A stretch of DNA of 64,000 bases from Acanthosepion esculentum (Eukaryota > Mollusca > Cephalopoda > Sepiida > Sepiidae): assembly GCA_964036315.1 (NCBI GenBank), contig OZ038500.1, positions 55,096,925 to 55,160,924 on the forward strand. Direction: 5' to 3'. A program made the position numbers and the translations under genes. Positions 42,401 through 56,200 of this stretch are shown here, piece by piece. Below the pieces are notes generated by a model, which did no database searches, was not told where the DNA came from, and worked only from the letters and a program-made list of their open reading frames with translations. Every line of letters starts with the position of its first letter. Position 1 is the stretch's first letter.

Positions 42401-44530
42401 CCCTATTAATTGCTGAATTTAATTCTACATATAAACATCCAATATCTGTTATGACTGTTAAGAGAAGACTTCTATTAGGCTTAAAGAACTAAGAGAATCA
42501 GTTCCCCTATTAATTGCTGAATTTAATTCTACACATAAACATCCAATATCTGTTATGACTGTTAAGAGAAGACTTCTATTATGCTTAAAGAACTAAGAGA
42601 AACAGTTCCCCTATTAATTGCTGAATTTAATTCTACACATAAACATCCAATATCTGTTATGACTGTTAAGAGAAGACTTCTATTAGGCTTAAAGAACTAA
42701 GAGAAACAGTTCCCCTATTAATTGCTGAATTTAATTCTACATATAAACATCCAATATCTGTTATGACTGTTAAGAGAAGACTTCTATTAGGCTTAAAGAA
42801 CTAAGAGAATCAGTTCCCCTATTAATTGCTGAATTTAAATCTACACATAAACATCCAATATCTGTTATAACTGTTAAGAGAAGACTCCTATTATACTTAA
42901 AGAACTAAGAGAAACAGTTCCCCTATTAATTGCTGAATTTAATTCTACACATAAACATCCAATATCTGTTATGACTGTTAAGAGAAGACTTCTATTAGGC
43001 TTAAAGAACTAAGAGAAACAGTTCCCCTATTAATTGCTGAATTTAATTCTACATATAAACATCCAATATCTGTTATGACTGTTAAGAGAAGACTTCTATT
43101 AGGCTTAAAGAACTAAGAGAATCAGTTCCCCTATTAATTGCTGAATTTAAATCTACACATAAACATCCAATATCTGTTATAACTGTTAAGAGAAGACTCC
43201 TATTATAATTAAAGAACTAAGAGAAACAGTTCCCCTATTAATTGCTGAATTTAATTCTACACATAAACATCCAATATCTGTTATGACTGTTAAGAGAAGA
43301 CTTCTATCAGGCTTAAAGAACTAAGAGAAACAGTTCCCCTATTAATTGCTGAATTTAATTCTACATATAAATATATATTATCTGTTATGACTGTTAAGAG
43401 AAGACTTCTATTAGGCTTAAAGAACTAAGAGAAACAGTTCCCCTATTAATTGCTGAATTTAATTCTACACATAAACATCCAATATCAGTTATGACTGTTA
43501 AGAGAAAACTTCTATTAGGCTTAAAGAACTAAGAGAAACAGTTCCCCTATTAATTGCTGAATTTCATTCTGCATATAAACATACAATATCTGTTATGACT
43601 GTTAAGAGAAGACATCTATTAGGCTTAAAGAAATAAGAGAAACAGTTGCCCTATTAACTGCTGAATTTAAATCTACACATAAACATCCAATATCTGTTAT
43701 AACTGTTAAGAGAAGACTTCTATAAGGCTTAAAGAACAAAAAGAAACAGTTCCCCTATTAATTGCTGAATTTAATTCTACATATAAACATACAATATCTG
43801 TTATGACTGTTAAGAGAAAACTTCTATTAGGCTTAAAGAACTAAGAGAAACAGTTCCCCTATTAATTGCTGAATTTAATTCTACACATAAACATCCAATA
43901 TCTGTTATGACTAGTAAGAGAAGACTTCTATCAGGCTTAAAGAACTAAGAGAAACAGTTCCCCTATTAATTGCGGAATTTAATTCTACATATAAACATAC
44001 AATATCTGTTATGACTGTTAAGAGAAGACTTCTATTAGGCTTAAAGAACTAAGAGAAACAGTTCCCCTATTAATTCCTGAATTTAATTCTACATATAAAT
44101 ATACAATATCTGTTATGACTGTTAAGAGAAGACTTCTATTAGGCTTAAAGAACTAAGAGAAACAGTTCCCCTATTAATTGCTGAATTTAATTCTACAGAT
44201 AAACATACAATATCTGTTATGACTGTTAAGAGAAGACTTCTATTAGGCTTAAAGAACTAAGAGAAACAGTTCCCCTATTAATTCCTGAATTTAATTCTAC
44301 ATATAAATATACATTATCTGTTATGACTGTTAAGAGAAGACTTCTATTATGCTTAAAGAACTAAGAGAAACAGTTCCCCTATTAATTGCTGAATTTAATT
44401 CTACACATAAAGATACAATATCTGTTATGACTGTTAAGAGAAGACTTCTATTAGGCTTAAAGAACTAAGAGAAACAGTTTCCCTATTAATTGCTGGATTT
44501 AATTCTGCATATAAACATATAATATCTGTT
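39461..44530. repeat. higher-order duplication, offset 4264 bp (41 monomers)
   Basis: The rare variant aggcttaaagaacaaaaaga occurs at 39461 and 43725, and the variants after it repeat in the same order (aaaacttct, ctagtaagag, ttgcggaat, ttcctgaat, ctacagata, agtttctt or agtttccc). The offset is exactly 41 x 104. A block of about 800 bases or more was copied as a unit. Confidence 0.85.
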
Positions 44531-47500
44531 ATGACTTTTAAGAGAAAACATCTATTAGGCTTAAAGAACTAAGAGAATCAGTTCCCCTATTAATTGCTGA
44601 ATTTAATTCTACATATAAACATACAATATCTGTTATGACTGTTAAGAGAAGACTTCTATCAGGCTTAAAGAACTAAGAGAGACAGTTCCCCTATTAACTG
44701 CTGAATTTATTTGTACACATAAACATCCAATATCTGTTATGACTGTTAAGAGAAGACTTCTATCAGGCTTAAAAAACTAAGAGAAACAGTTCCCCTATTA
44801 ATTGCTGAATTTAATTCTACATATAAATATACATTATCTGTTATGACTGTTAAGAGAAGACTTCTATTCGGCTTAAAGAACTAAGAGAAACAGTTCCCCT
44901 ATTAATTGCTGAATTTAATTCTACACATAAACATCCAATATCTGTTATGACTGTTAAGAGAAGACTTCTATCAGGCTTAAAGAACTAAGAGAAACAGTTC
45001 CCCTATTAATTGCTGAATTTAATTCTACATATAAATATACATTATCTATTATGACTGTTAAGAGAAGACTTCTATTCGGCTTAAAGAACTAAGAGAAAAA
45101 GTTCCCTATTAATTGCTGAATTTAATTCTACACATAAACATCCAATATCTGTTATGACTGTTAAGAGAAGACTTCTATTCGGCTTAAAGAACTAAGAGAA
45201 ACAGTTCCCCTATTAATTGCTGAATTTAATTCTACACATAAACATCCAATATCTGTTATGACTGTTAAGAGAAAACTTCTATTAGGCTTAAAGAACTAAG
45301 AGAAACAGTTCCCCTATTAATTGCTGAATTTAATTCTACATATAAACATACAATATCTGTTATGACTGTTAAGAGAAGACTTCTATTAGGCTTAAAGAAC
45401 TAAGAGAAACAGTTCCCCTATTAACTGCTGAATTTAATTCTACACATAAACATACAATATCTGTTATGACTGTTAAGAGAAGACTTCTATCAGGCTTAAA
45501 GAACTAAGAGAAACAGTTCCCCTATTAATTGCTGAATTTAATTCTACATATAAACATACAATATCTGTTATGACTGTTAAGAGAAGACTTCTATTAGGCT
45601 TAAAGAACTAAGAGATACAGTTCCCCTATTAATTGCTGAATTTAATTCTACACATAAACATCCAATATCTGTTATGACTGTTAAGAGAAGACTTCTATTA
45701 GGCTTAAAGAACTAAGAGATACAGTTCCCCTATTAATTGCTGAAATTAATTCTACACATAAACATCCAATATCTGTTATGACTGTTAAGAGAAGACTTCT
45801 ATTAGGCTTAAAGAACTAAGAGAAACAGTTCCCCTATCAATTGCTGAATTTCATTCTACATATAAACATACAATATCTGTTATGACTGTTAAGAGAAGAC
45901 ATCTATTAGGCTTAAAGAACTAAGAGAAACAGTTCCCCTATTAATTGCTGAATTTAATTCTACACATAAACATCCAATATCTGTTATGACTGTTAAGAGA
46001 AGACTTCTATCAGGCTTAAAGAACTAAGAGAAACAGTTCCCCTATTAATTGCTGAATTTAATTCTACATATAAATATACATTATCTGTTATGACTGTTAA
46101 GAGAAGACTTCTATTAGGCTTAAAGAACTAAGAGAAACAGTTCCCCTATTAATTGCTGAATTTAATTCTACACATAAACATCCAATATTAGTTATGACTG
46201 TTAAGAGAAAACTTCTATTAGGCTTAAAGAACTAAGAGAAACAGTTCCCCTATTAATTGCTGAATTTCATTCTACATATAAACATACAATATCTGTTATG
46301 ACTGTTAAGAGAAGACATCTATTAGGCTTAATGAAATAAGAGAAACAGTTGCCCTATTAACTGCTGAATTTAAATCTACACATAAACATCCAATATCTGT
46401 TATAACTGTTAAGAGAAGACTTCTATTAGGCATAAAGAACTAACAGAAACAGTTCCCCTATAAATTGCTGAATTTAATTCTACACATAAACATCCAATAT
46501 CTGTTATGACTGTTAAGAGAAGACTTCTATTATGCTTAAAGATCTAAGAGAAACAGTTCCCCTATTAATTGCTGAATTTAATTCTACACATAAACATCCA
46601 ATATCTGTTATGACTGTTAAGAGAAGATTTCTATTAGGCTTAAAGAACTAAGAGAAACAGTTCCCCTATTAATTGCTGAATTTAATTCTACATATAAACA
46701 TCCAATATCTGTTATGACTGTTAAGAGAAGACTTCTATTAGGCTTAAAGAACTAAGAGAATCAGTTCCCCTATTAATTGCTGAATTTAATTCTACACATA
46801 AACATCCAATATCTGTTATGACTGTTAAGAGAAGACTTCTATTAGGCTTAAAGAAATAAGAGAAACAGTTCCCCTATTAACTGCTGAATTTAATTCTACA
46901 TATAAACATCCAATATCTGTTATGACTGTTAAGAGAAGACTTCTATTAGGCTTAAAGAACTAAGAGAAACAGTTCCCCTATTAATTGCTGTATTTAATTC
47001 TACATATAAACATCCAATATCTGTTATGACTGTTAAGAGAAGACTTCTATTAGGCTTAAAGAACTAAGAGAATCAGTTCCCCTATTAATTGCTGAATTTA
47101 ATTCTACACATAAACATCCAATATCTGTTATGACTGTTAAGAGAAGACTTCTATTAGGCTTAAAGAACTAAGAGAAACAGTTCCCCTATTAATTACTGAA
47201 TTTAATTCTACATATAAACATCCAATATCTGTTATGACTGTTAAGAGAAGACTTCTATTAGGCTTAAAGAACTAAGAGAATCAGTTCCCCTATTAATTGC
47301 TGAATTTAATTCTACACATAAACATCCAATATCTGTTATGACTGTTAAGAGAAGACTTCTATTAGGCTTAAAGAACTAAGAGAAACAGTTCCCCTATAAA
47401 TTGCTGAATTTAATTCTACACATAAACATCCAATATCTGTTATGACTGTTAAGAGAAGACTTCTATTAGGCTTAAAGAACTAAGAGAAACAGTTCCCCTA

Positions 47501-50090
47501 TTAATTGCTGAATTTAATTCTACATATAAACATCCAATATCTGTTATGACTGTTAAGAGAAGACTTCTATTAGGCTTAAAGAACTAAGAGAATCAGTTCC
47601 CCTATTAATTGCTGAATTTAATTCTACACATAAACATCCAATATCTGTTATAACTGTTAAGAGAAGACTCCTATTATACTTAAAGAACTAAGAGAAACAG
47701 TTCCCCTATTAATTGCTGAATTTAATTCTACACATAAACATCCAATATCTGTTATGACTGTTAAGAGAAGACTTCTATTATGCTTAAAGAACTAAGAGAA
47801 ACAGTTCCCCTATTAATTGCTGAATTTAATTCTACACATAAACATCCAATATCTGTTATGACTGTTAAGAGAAGACTTCTATTAGGCTTAAAGAACTAAG
47901 AGAAACAGTTCCTCTATTAATTGCTGTATTTAATTCTACATATAAACATCCAATATCTGTTATGACTGTTAAGAGAAGACTTCTATTAGGCTTAAAGAAC
48001 TAAGAGAATCAGTTCCCCTATTAATTGCTGAATTTAATTCTACACATAAACATCCAATATCTGTTATGACTGTTAAGAGAAGACTTCTATTAGGCTTAAA
48101 GAACTAAGAGAAACAGTTCCCCTATTAATTGCTGAATTTAATTCTACATATAAACATCCAATATCTGTTATGACTGTTAAGAGAAGACTTCTATTAGGCT
48201 TAAAGAACTAAGAGAATCAGTTCCCCTATTAATTGCTGAATTTAATTCTACACATAAACATCCAATATCTGTTATGACTGTTAAGAGAAGACTTCTATTA
48301 GGCTTAAAGAACTAAGAGAAACAGTTCCCCTATTAATTGCTGAATTTAATTCTACACATAAATATCCAATATCTGTTATGACTGTTATGAGAAGAGTTCT
48401 ATTAGGCTTAAAGAACTAAGAGAAACAGTTCCCCTATTAATTGCTGAATTTAATTCTACATATAAACATCCAATATCTGTTATGACTGTTAAGAGAAGAC
48501 TTCTATTAGGCTTAAAGAACTAAGAGAATCAGTTCCCCTATTAATTGCTGAATTTAAATCTACACATAAACATCCAATATCTGTTATAACTGTTAAGAGA
48601 AGACTCCTATTATACTTAAAGAACTAAGAGAAACAGTTCCCCTATTAATTGCTGAATTTAATTCTACACATAAACATCCAATATCTGTTATGACTGTTAA
48701 GAGAAGACTTCTATTATGCTTAAAGAACTAAGAGAAACAGTTCCCCTATTAATTGCTGAATTTAATTCTACATATAAACATACAATATCTGTTATGAGTG
48801 TTAAGAGAAGACTTCTATTAGGCTAAAAGACCTAAGAGATACAGTTCCCCTATTAATTGCTGAATTTAATTCTACATATAAACATCCAATATCTGTTATG
48901 ACTGTTAAGAGAAGACTTCTATTAGGCTTAAAGAACTAAGAGATACAGTTCCCCTATTAATTGCTGAATTTAATTCTACACATAAACATCCAATATCTGT
49001 TATGACTGTTAAGAGAAGACTTCTATTAGGCTTAAAGAACTAAGAGAAACAGTTCCCCTATCAATTGCTGAATTTCATTCTACATATAAACATACAATAT
49101 CTGTTATGACTGTTAAGAGAAGACATCTATTAGGCTTAAAGAACTAAGAGAAACAGTTCCCCTATTAATTGCTGAATTTAATTCTACACATAAACATCCA
49201 ATATCTGTTATGACTGTTAAGAGAAGAGTTCTATCAGGCTTAAAGAACTAAGAGAAACAGTTCCCCTATTAATTGCTGAATTTAATTCTACATATAAATA
49301 TACATTATCTGTTATGACTGTTAAGAGAAGACTTCTATTAGGCTTAAAGAACTAAGAGAAACAGTTCACCTATTAATTGCTGAATTTAATTCTACACATA
49401 AACATCCAATATCAGTTATGACTGTTAAGAGAAAACTTCTATTAGGCTTAAAGAACTAAGAGAAACAGTTCCCCTATTAATTGCTGAATTTCATTCTACA
49501 TATAAACATACAATATCTGTTATGACTGTTAAGAGAAGACATCTATTACGCTTAAAGAAATAAGAGAAACAGTTGTCCTATTAACTGCTGAATTTAAATC
49601 TACACATAAACATCCAATATCTGTTATAACTGTTAAGAGAAGACTTCTATTAGGCTTAAAGAACTAACAGAAACAGTTCCCCTATAAATTGCTGAATTTA
49701 ATTCTACACATAAACATCCAATATCTGTTATGACTGTTAAGAGAAGACTTCTATTATGCTTAAAGAACTAAGAGAAACAGTTCCCCTATTAATTGCTGAA
49801 TTTAATTCTACACATAAACATCCAATATCTGTTATGACTGTTAAGAGAAGATTTCTATTAGGCTTAAAGAACTAAGAGAAACAGTTCCCCTATTAATTGT
49901 TGAATTTAATTCTACATATAAACATCCAATATCTGTTATGACTGTTAAGAGAAGACTTCTATTAGGCTTAAAGAACTAAGAGAATCAGTTCCCCTATTAA
50001 TTGCTGAATTTAATTCTACACATAAACATCCAATATCTGTTATGACTGTTAAGAGAAGACTTCTATTAGTCTTAAAGAAATAAGAGAAAC

Positions 50091-53000
50091 AGTTTCCCTA
50101 TTAATTGCTGGATTTAATTCTGCATATAAACATACAATATCTGTTATGACTTTTAAGAGAAGACATCTATTAGGCTTAAAGAACTAAGAGAAACAGTTCC
50201 CCTATTAATTGCTGAATTTAATTCTACACATAAACATACAATATCTGTTATGACTGTTAAGAGAAGACTTCTATTAGGCTTAAAGAACTAAGAGAAACAG
50301 TTCCCCTATTAATTGCTGAATTTAATTCTACACATAAACATCCAATATCTGTTATGACTGTTAAGAGAAGACTTCTATTAGGCTTAAAGAACTAAGAGAA
50401 ACAGTTCCCCTATTAATGGCTGAATTTAATTCTACACATAAACATACAATATCTGTTATGACTGTTAAGAGAAGACATCTATTAGGCTTAAAGAACTAAG
50501 ACAAACAGTTCCCCTATTAACTGCTGAATTTAATTCTACACATAAACATCTAATATCATTTATGACTGTTAAGAGAAGACTTCTATCAGGCTTAAAGAAC
50601 TAAGAGAAACAGTTCCCCTATTAATTGCTGAATTTAATTCTACATATAAACATACAATATCTGTTATGACTGTTAAGAGAAGACCTCTATTAGGCTTAAA
50701 GAACTAAGAGAAACAGTTCCCCTATTAATTGCTGAATTTAATTCTACATATAAACATACAATATCTGTTATGACTGTTAAGAGAAGACTTCTATCAGGCT
50801 TAAAGAACTAAGAGAAACAGTTCCCCTATTAACTGCTGAATTTAATTCTACAAATAAACATCCAATATCTGTTATGACTGTTAAGTGAAGACTTCTATCA
50901 GGCTTAAAGAACTAAGAGAAAAAGTTCCCTATTAATTGCTGAATTTAATTCTACATATAAACATACAATATCTGTTATTACTGTTAAGAGAAGACTTCTA
51001 TTTGGCTTAAAGAACTAAGAGAAACAGTTCCCCTATTAATTGCGGAATTTAATTCTACATATAAATATACAATATCTGTTATGACTGTTAAGAGAATACT
51101 TCTATTAGGCTTAAAGAACTAAGAGAATCAGTTCCCCTATTAATTGCTGAATTTAATTCTACATATAAACATACAATATCTGTTATGACTGTTAAGAGAA
51201 GACTTCTATCAGGCTTAAAGAACTAAGAGAGACAGTTCCCCTATTAACTGCTGAATTTATTTGTACACATAAACATCCAATATCTGTTATGACTGTTAAG
51301 AGAAGACTTCTATCAGGCTTAAAAAACTAAGAGAAACAGTTCCCCTATTAATTGCTGAATTTAATTCTACATATAAATATACATTATCTGTTATGACTGT
51401 TAAGAGAAGACTTCTATTCGGCTTAAAGAACTAAGAGAAACAGTTCCCCTATTAATTGCTGAATTTAATTCTACACATAAACATCCAATATCTGTTATGA
51501 CTGTTAAGAGAAGACTTCTATCAGGCTTAAAGAACTAAGAGAAACAGTTCCCCTATTAATTGCTGAATTTAATTCTACACATAAACATCCAATATCTGTT
51601 ATGACTGTTAAGAGAAGACTTCTATTAGGCTTAAAGAAATAAGAGAAACAGTTCCCCTATTAACTGCTGAATTTAATTCTACATATAAACATCCAATATC
51701 TGTTATGACTGTTAAGAGAAGACTTCTATTAGGCTTAAAGAACTAAGAGAAACAGTTTCCCTATTAATTGCTGGATTTAATTCTGCATATAAACATACAA
51801 TAACTGTTATGACTTTTAAGAGAAGACATCTATTAGGCTTAAAGAACTAAGAGAAACAGTTCCCCTATTAATTGCTGAATTTAATTCTACACATAAACAT
51901 ACAATATCTGTTATGACTGTTAAGAGAAGACTTCTATTAGGCTTAAAGAACTAAGAGAAACAGTTCCCCTATTAATTGCTGAATTTAATTCTACACATAA
52001 ACATCCAATATCTGTTATGACTGTTAAGAGAAGACTTCTATTAGGCTTAAAGAACTAAGAGAAACAGTTCCCCTATTAATGGCTGAATTTAATTCTACAC
52101 ATAAACATACAATATCTGTTATGACTGTTAAGAGAAGACATCTATTAGGCTTAAAGAACTAAGACAAACAGTTCCCCTATTAACTGCTGAATTTAATTCT
52201 ACACATAAACATCTAATATCATTTATGACTGTTAAGAGAAGACTTCTATCAGGCTTAAAGAACTAAGAGAAACAGTTCCCCTATTAATTGCTGAATTTAA
52301 TTCTACATATAAACATACAATATCTGTTATGACTGTTAAGAGAAGACCTCTATTAGGCTTAAAGAACTAAGAGAAACAGTTCCCCTATTAATTGCTGAAT
52401 TTAATTCTACATATAAACATACAATATCTGTTATGACTGTTAAGAGAAGACTTCTATCAGGCTTAAAGAACTAAGAGAAACAGTTCCCCTATTAACTGCT
52501 GAATTTAATTCTACAAATAAACATCCAATATCTGTTATGACTGTTAAGTGAAGACTTCTATCAGGCTTAAAGAACTAAGAGAAAAAGTTCCCTATTAATT
52601 GCTGAATTTAATTCTACATATAAACATACAATATCTGTTATTACTGTTAAGAGAAGACTTCTATTTGGCTTAAAGAACTAAGAGAAACAGTTCCCCTATT
52701 AATTGCGGAATTTAATTCTACATATAAATATACAATATCTGTTATGACTGTTAAGAGAAGACTTCTATTAGGCTTAAAGAACTAAGAGAATCAGTTCCCC
52801 TATTAATTGCTGAATTTAATTCTACATATAAACATACAATATCTGTTATGACTGTTAAGAGAAGACTTCTATCAGGCTTAAAGAACTAAGAGAGACAGTT
52901 CCCCTATTAACTGCTGAATTTATTTGTACACATAAACATCCAATATCTGTTATGACTGTTAAGAGAAGACTTCTATCAGGCTTAAAAAACTAAGAGAAAC

Positions 53001-53420
53001 AGTTCCCCTATTAATTGCTGAATTTAATTCTACATATAAATATACATTATCTGTTATGACTGTTAAGAGAAGACTTCTATTCGGCTTAAAGAACTAAGAG
53101 AAACAGTTCCCCTATTAATTGCTGAATTTAATTCTACACATAAACATCCAATATCTGTTATGACTGTTAAGAGAAGACTTCTATTCGGCTTAAAGAACTA
53201 AGAGAAACAGTTCCCCTATTAATTGCTGAATTTAATTCTACACATAAACATCCAATATCTGTTATGACTGTTAAGAGAAAACTTCTATTAGGCTTAAAGA
53301 ACTAAGAGAAACAGTTCCCCTATTAATTGCTGAATTTAATTCTACATATAAACATACACTATCTGTTATGACTGTTAAGAGAAGACTTCTATTAGGCTTA
53401 AAGAACTAAGAGAAACAGTT
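50091..53420. repeat. higher-order tandem duplication, offset 1663 bp
   Basis: Marker variants recur at a constant shift: aagacaaacag (50498, 52161), atctaatatcatttatg, and the aaaagttccctatt one-base deletion. The shift is 16 monomers minus one, as expected since the copied block contains the one-base deletion. Tatttgtacac units follow both copies. Confidence 0.8.
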
Positions 53421-56200
53421 CCCCTATTAACTGCTGAATTTAATTCTACACATAAACATACAATATCTGTTATGACTGTTAAGAGAAGACTTCTATCAGG
53501 CTTAAAGAACTAAGAGAAACAGTTCCCCTATTAATTGCTGAATTTAATTCTACATATAAACATACAATATCTGTTATGACTGTTAAGAGAAGACTTCTAT
53601 TAGGCTTAAAGAACTAAGAGATACAATTCCCCTATTAATTGCTGAATTTAATTCTACACATAAACATCCAATATCTGTTATGACTGTTAAGAGAAGACTT
53701 CTATTAGGCTTAAAGAACTAAGAGATACAGTTCCCCTATTAATTGCTGAATTTAATTCTACACATAAACATCCAATATCTGTTATGACTGTTAAGAGAAG
53801 ACTTCTATTAGGCTTAAAGAACTAAGAGAAACAGTTCCCCTATCAATTGCTGAATTTCATTCTACATATAAACATACAATATCTGTTATGACTGTTAAGA
53901 GAAGACATCTATTAGGCTTAAAGAACTAAGAGAAACAGTTCCCCTATTAATTGCTGAATTTAATTCTACACATAAACATCCAATATCTGTTATGACTGTT
54001 AAGAGAAGACTTCTATCAGGCTTAAAGAACTAAGAGAAACAGTTCCCCTATTATTTGCTGAATTTAATTCTACATATAAATATACATTATCTGTTATGAC
54101 TGTTAAGAGAAGACTTCTATTAGGCTTAAAGAACTAAGAGAAACAGTTCCCCTATTAATTGCTGAATTTAATTCTACACATAAACATCCAATATTAGTTA
54201 TGACTGTTAAGAGAAAACTTCTATTAGGCTTAAAGAACTAAGAGAAACAGTTCCCCTATTAATTGCTGAATTTCATTCTACATATAAACATACAATATCT
54301 GTTATGACTGTTAAGAGAAGACATCTATTAGGCTTAATGAAATAAGAGAAACAGTTGCCCTATTAACTGCTGAATTTAAATCTACACATAAACATCCAAT
54401 ATCTGTTATAACTGTTAAGAGAAGACTTCTATTAGGCTTAAAGAACTAACAGAAACAGTTCCCCTATAAATTGCTGAATTTAATTCTACACATAAACATC
54501 CAATATCTGTTATGACTGTTAAGAGAAGACTTCTATTATGCTTAAAGATCTAAGAGAAACAGTTCCCCTATTAATTGCTGAATTTAATTCTACACATAAA
54601 CATCCAATATCTGTTATGACTGTTAAGAGAAGATTTCTATTAGGCTTGAAGAACTAAGAGAAACAGTTCCCCTATTAATTGCTGAATTTAATTCTACATA
54701 TAAACATCCAATATCTGTTATGACTGTTAAGAGAAGACTTCTATTAGGCTTAAAGAACTAAGAGAATCAGTTCCCCTATTAATTGCTGAATTTAATTCTA
54801 CACATAAACATCCAATATCTGTTATGACTGTTAAGAGAAGACTTCTATTAGGCTTAAAGAAATAAGAGAAACAGTTCCCCTATTAATTGCTGAATTTAAT
54901 TCTACACATAAACATCCAATATCTGTTATAACTGTTAAGAGAAGACTCCTATTATACTTAAAGAACTAAGAGAAACAGTTCCCCTATTAATTGCTGAATT
55001 TAATTCTACACATAAACATCCAATATCTGTTATGACTGTTAAGAGAAGACTTCTATTATGCTTAAAGAACTAAGAGAAACAGTTCCCCTATTAATTGCTG
55101 AATTTAATTCTACACATAAACATCCAATATCTGTTATGACTGTTAAGAGAAGACTTCTAATAGGCTTAAAGAACTAAGAGAAACAGTTCCCCTATTAATT
55201 GCTGTATTTAATTCTACATATAAACATCCAATATCTGTTATGACTGTTAAGAGAAGACTTCTATTAGGCTTAAAGAACTAAGAGAATCAGTTCCCCTATT
55301 AATTGCTGAATTTAATTCTACACATAAACATCCAATATCTGTTATGACTGTTAAGAGAAGACTTCTATTAGGCTTAAAGAACTAAGAGAAACAGTTCCCC
55401 TATTAATTGCTGAATTTAATTCTACATATAAACATCCAATATCTGTTATGACTGTTAAGAGAAGACTTCTATTAGGCTTAAAGAACTAAGAGAATCAGTT
55501 CCCCTATTAATTGCTGAATTTAATTCTACACATAAACATCCAATATCTGTTATGACTGTTAAGAGAAGACTTCTATTAGGCTTAAAGAACTAAGAGAAAC
55601 AGTTCCCCTATTAATTGCTGAATTTAATTCTACACATAAACATCCAATATCTGTTATGACTGTTATGAGAAGAGTTCTATTAGGCTTAAAGAACTAAGAG
55701 AAACAGTTCCCCTATTAATTGCTGAATTTAATTCTACATATAAACATCCAATATCAGTTATGACTGTTAAGAGAAGACTTCTATTAGGCTTAAAGAACTA
55801 AGAGAAACAGTTCCCCTATTAATTGCTGAATTTAATTCTACACATAAACATCCAATATCTGTTATGACTGTTAAGAGAAGACTTCTATCAGGCTTAAAGA
55901 ACTAAGAGAAACAGTTCCCCTATTAATTGCTGAATTTAATTCTACATATAAATATACATTATCTGTTATGACTGTTAAGAGAAGACTTCTATTAGGCTTA
56001 AAGAACTAAGAGAAACAGTTCCCCTATTAATTGCTGAATTTAATTCTACACATAAACATCCAATATCAGTTATGACTGTTAAGAGAAAACTTCTATTAGG
56101 CTTAAAGAACTAAGAGAAACAGTTCCCCTATTAATTGCTGAATTTCATTCTACATATAAACATACAATATCTGTTATGACTGTTAAGAGAAGACATCTAT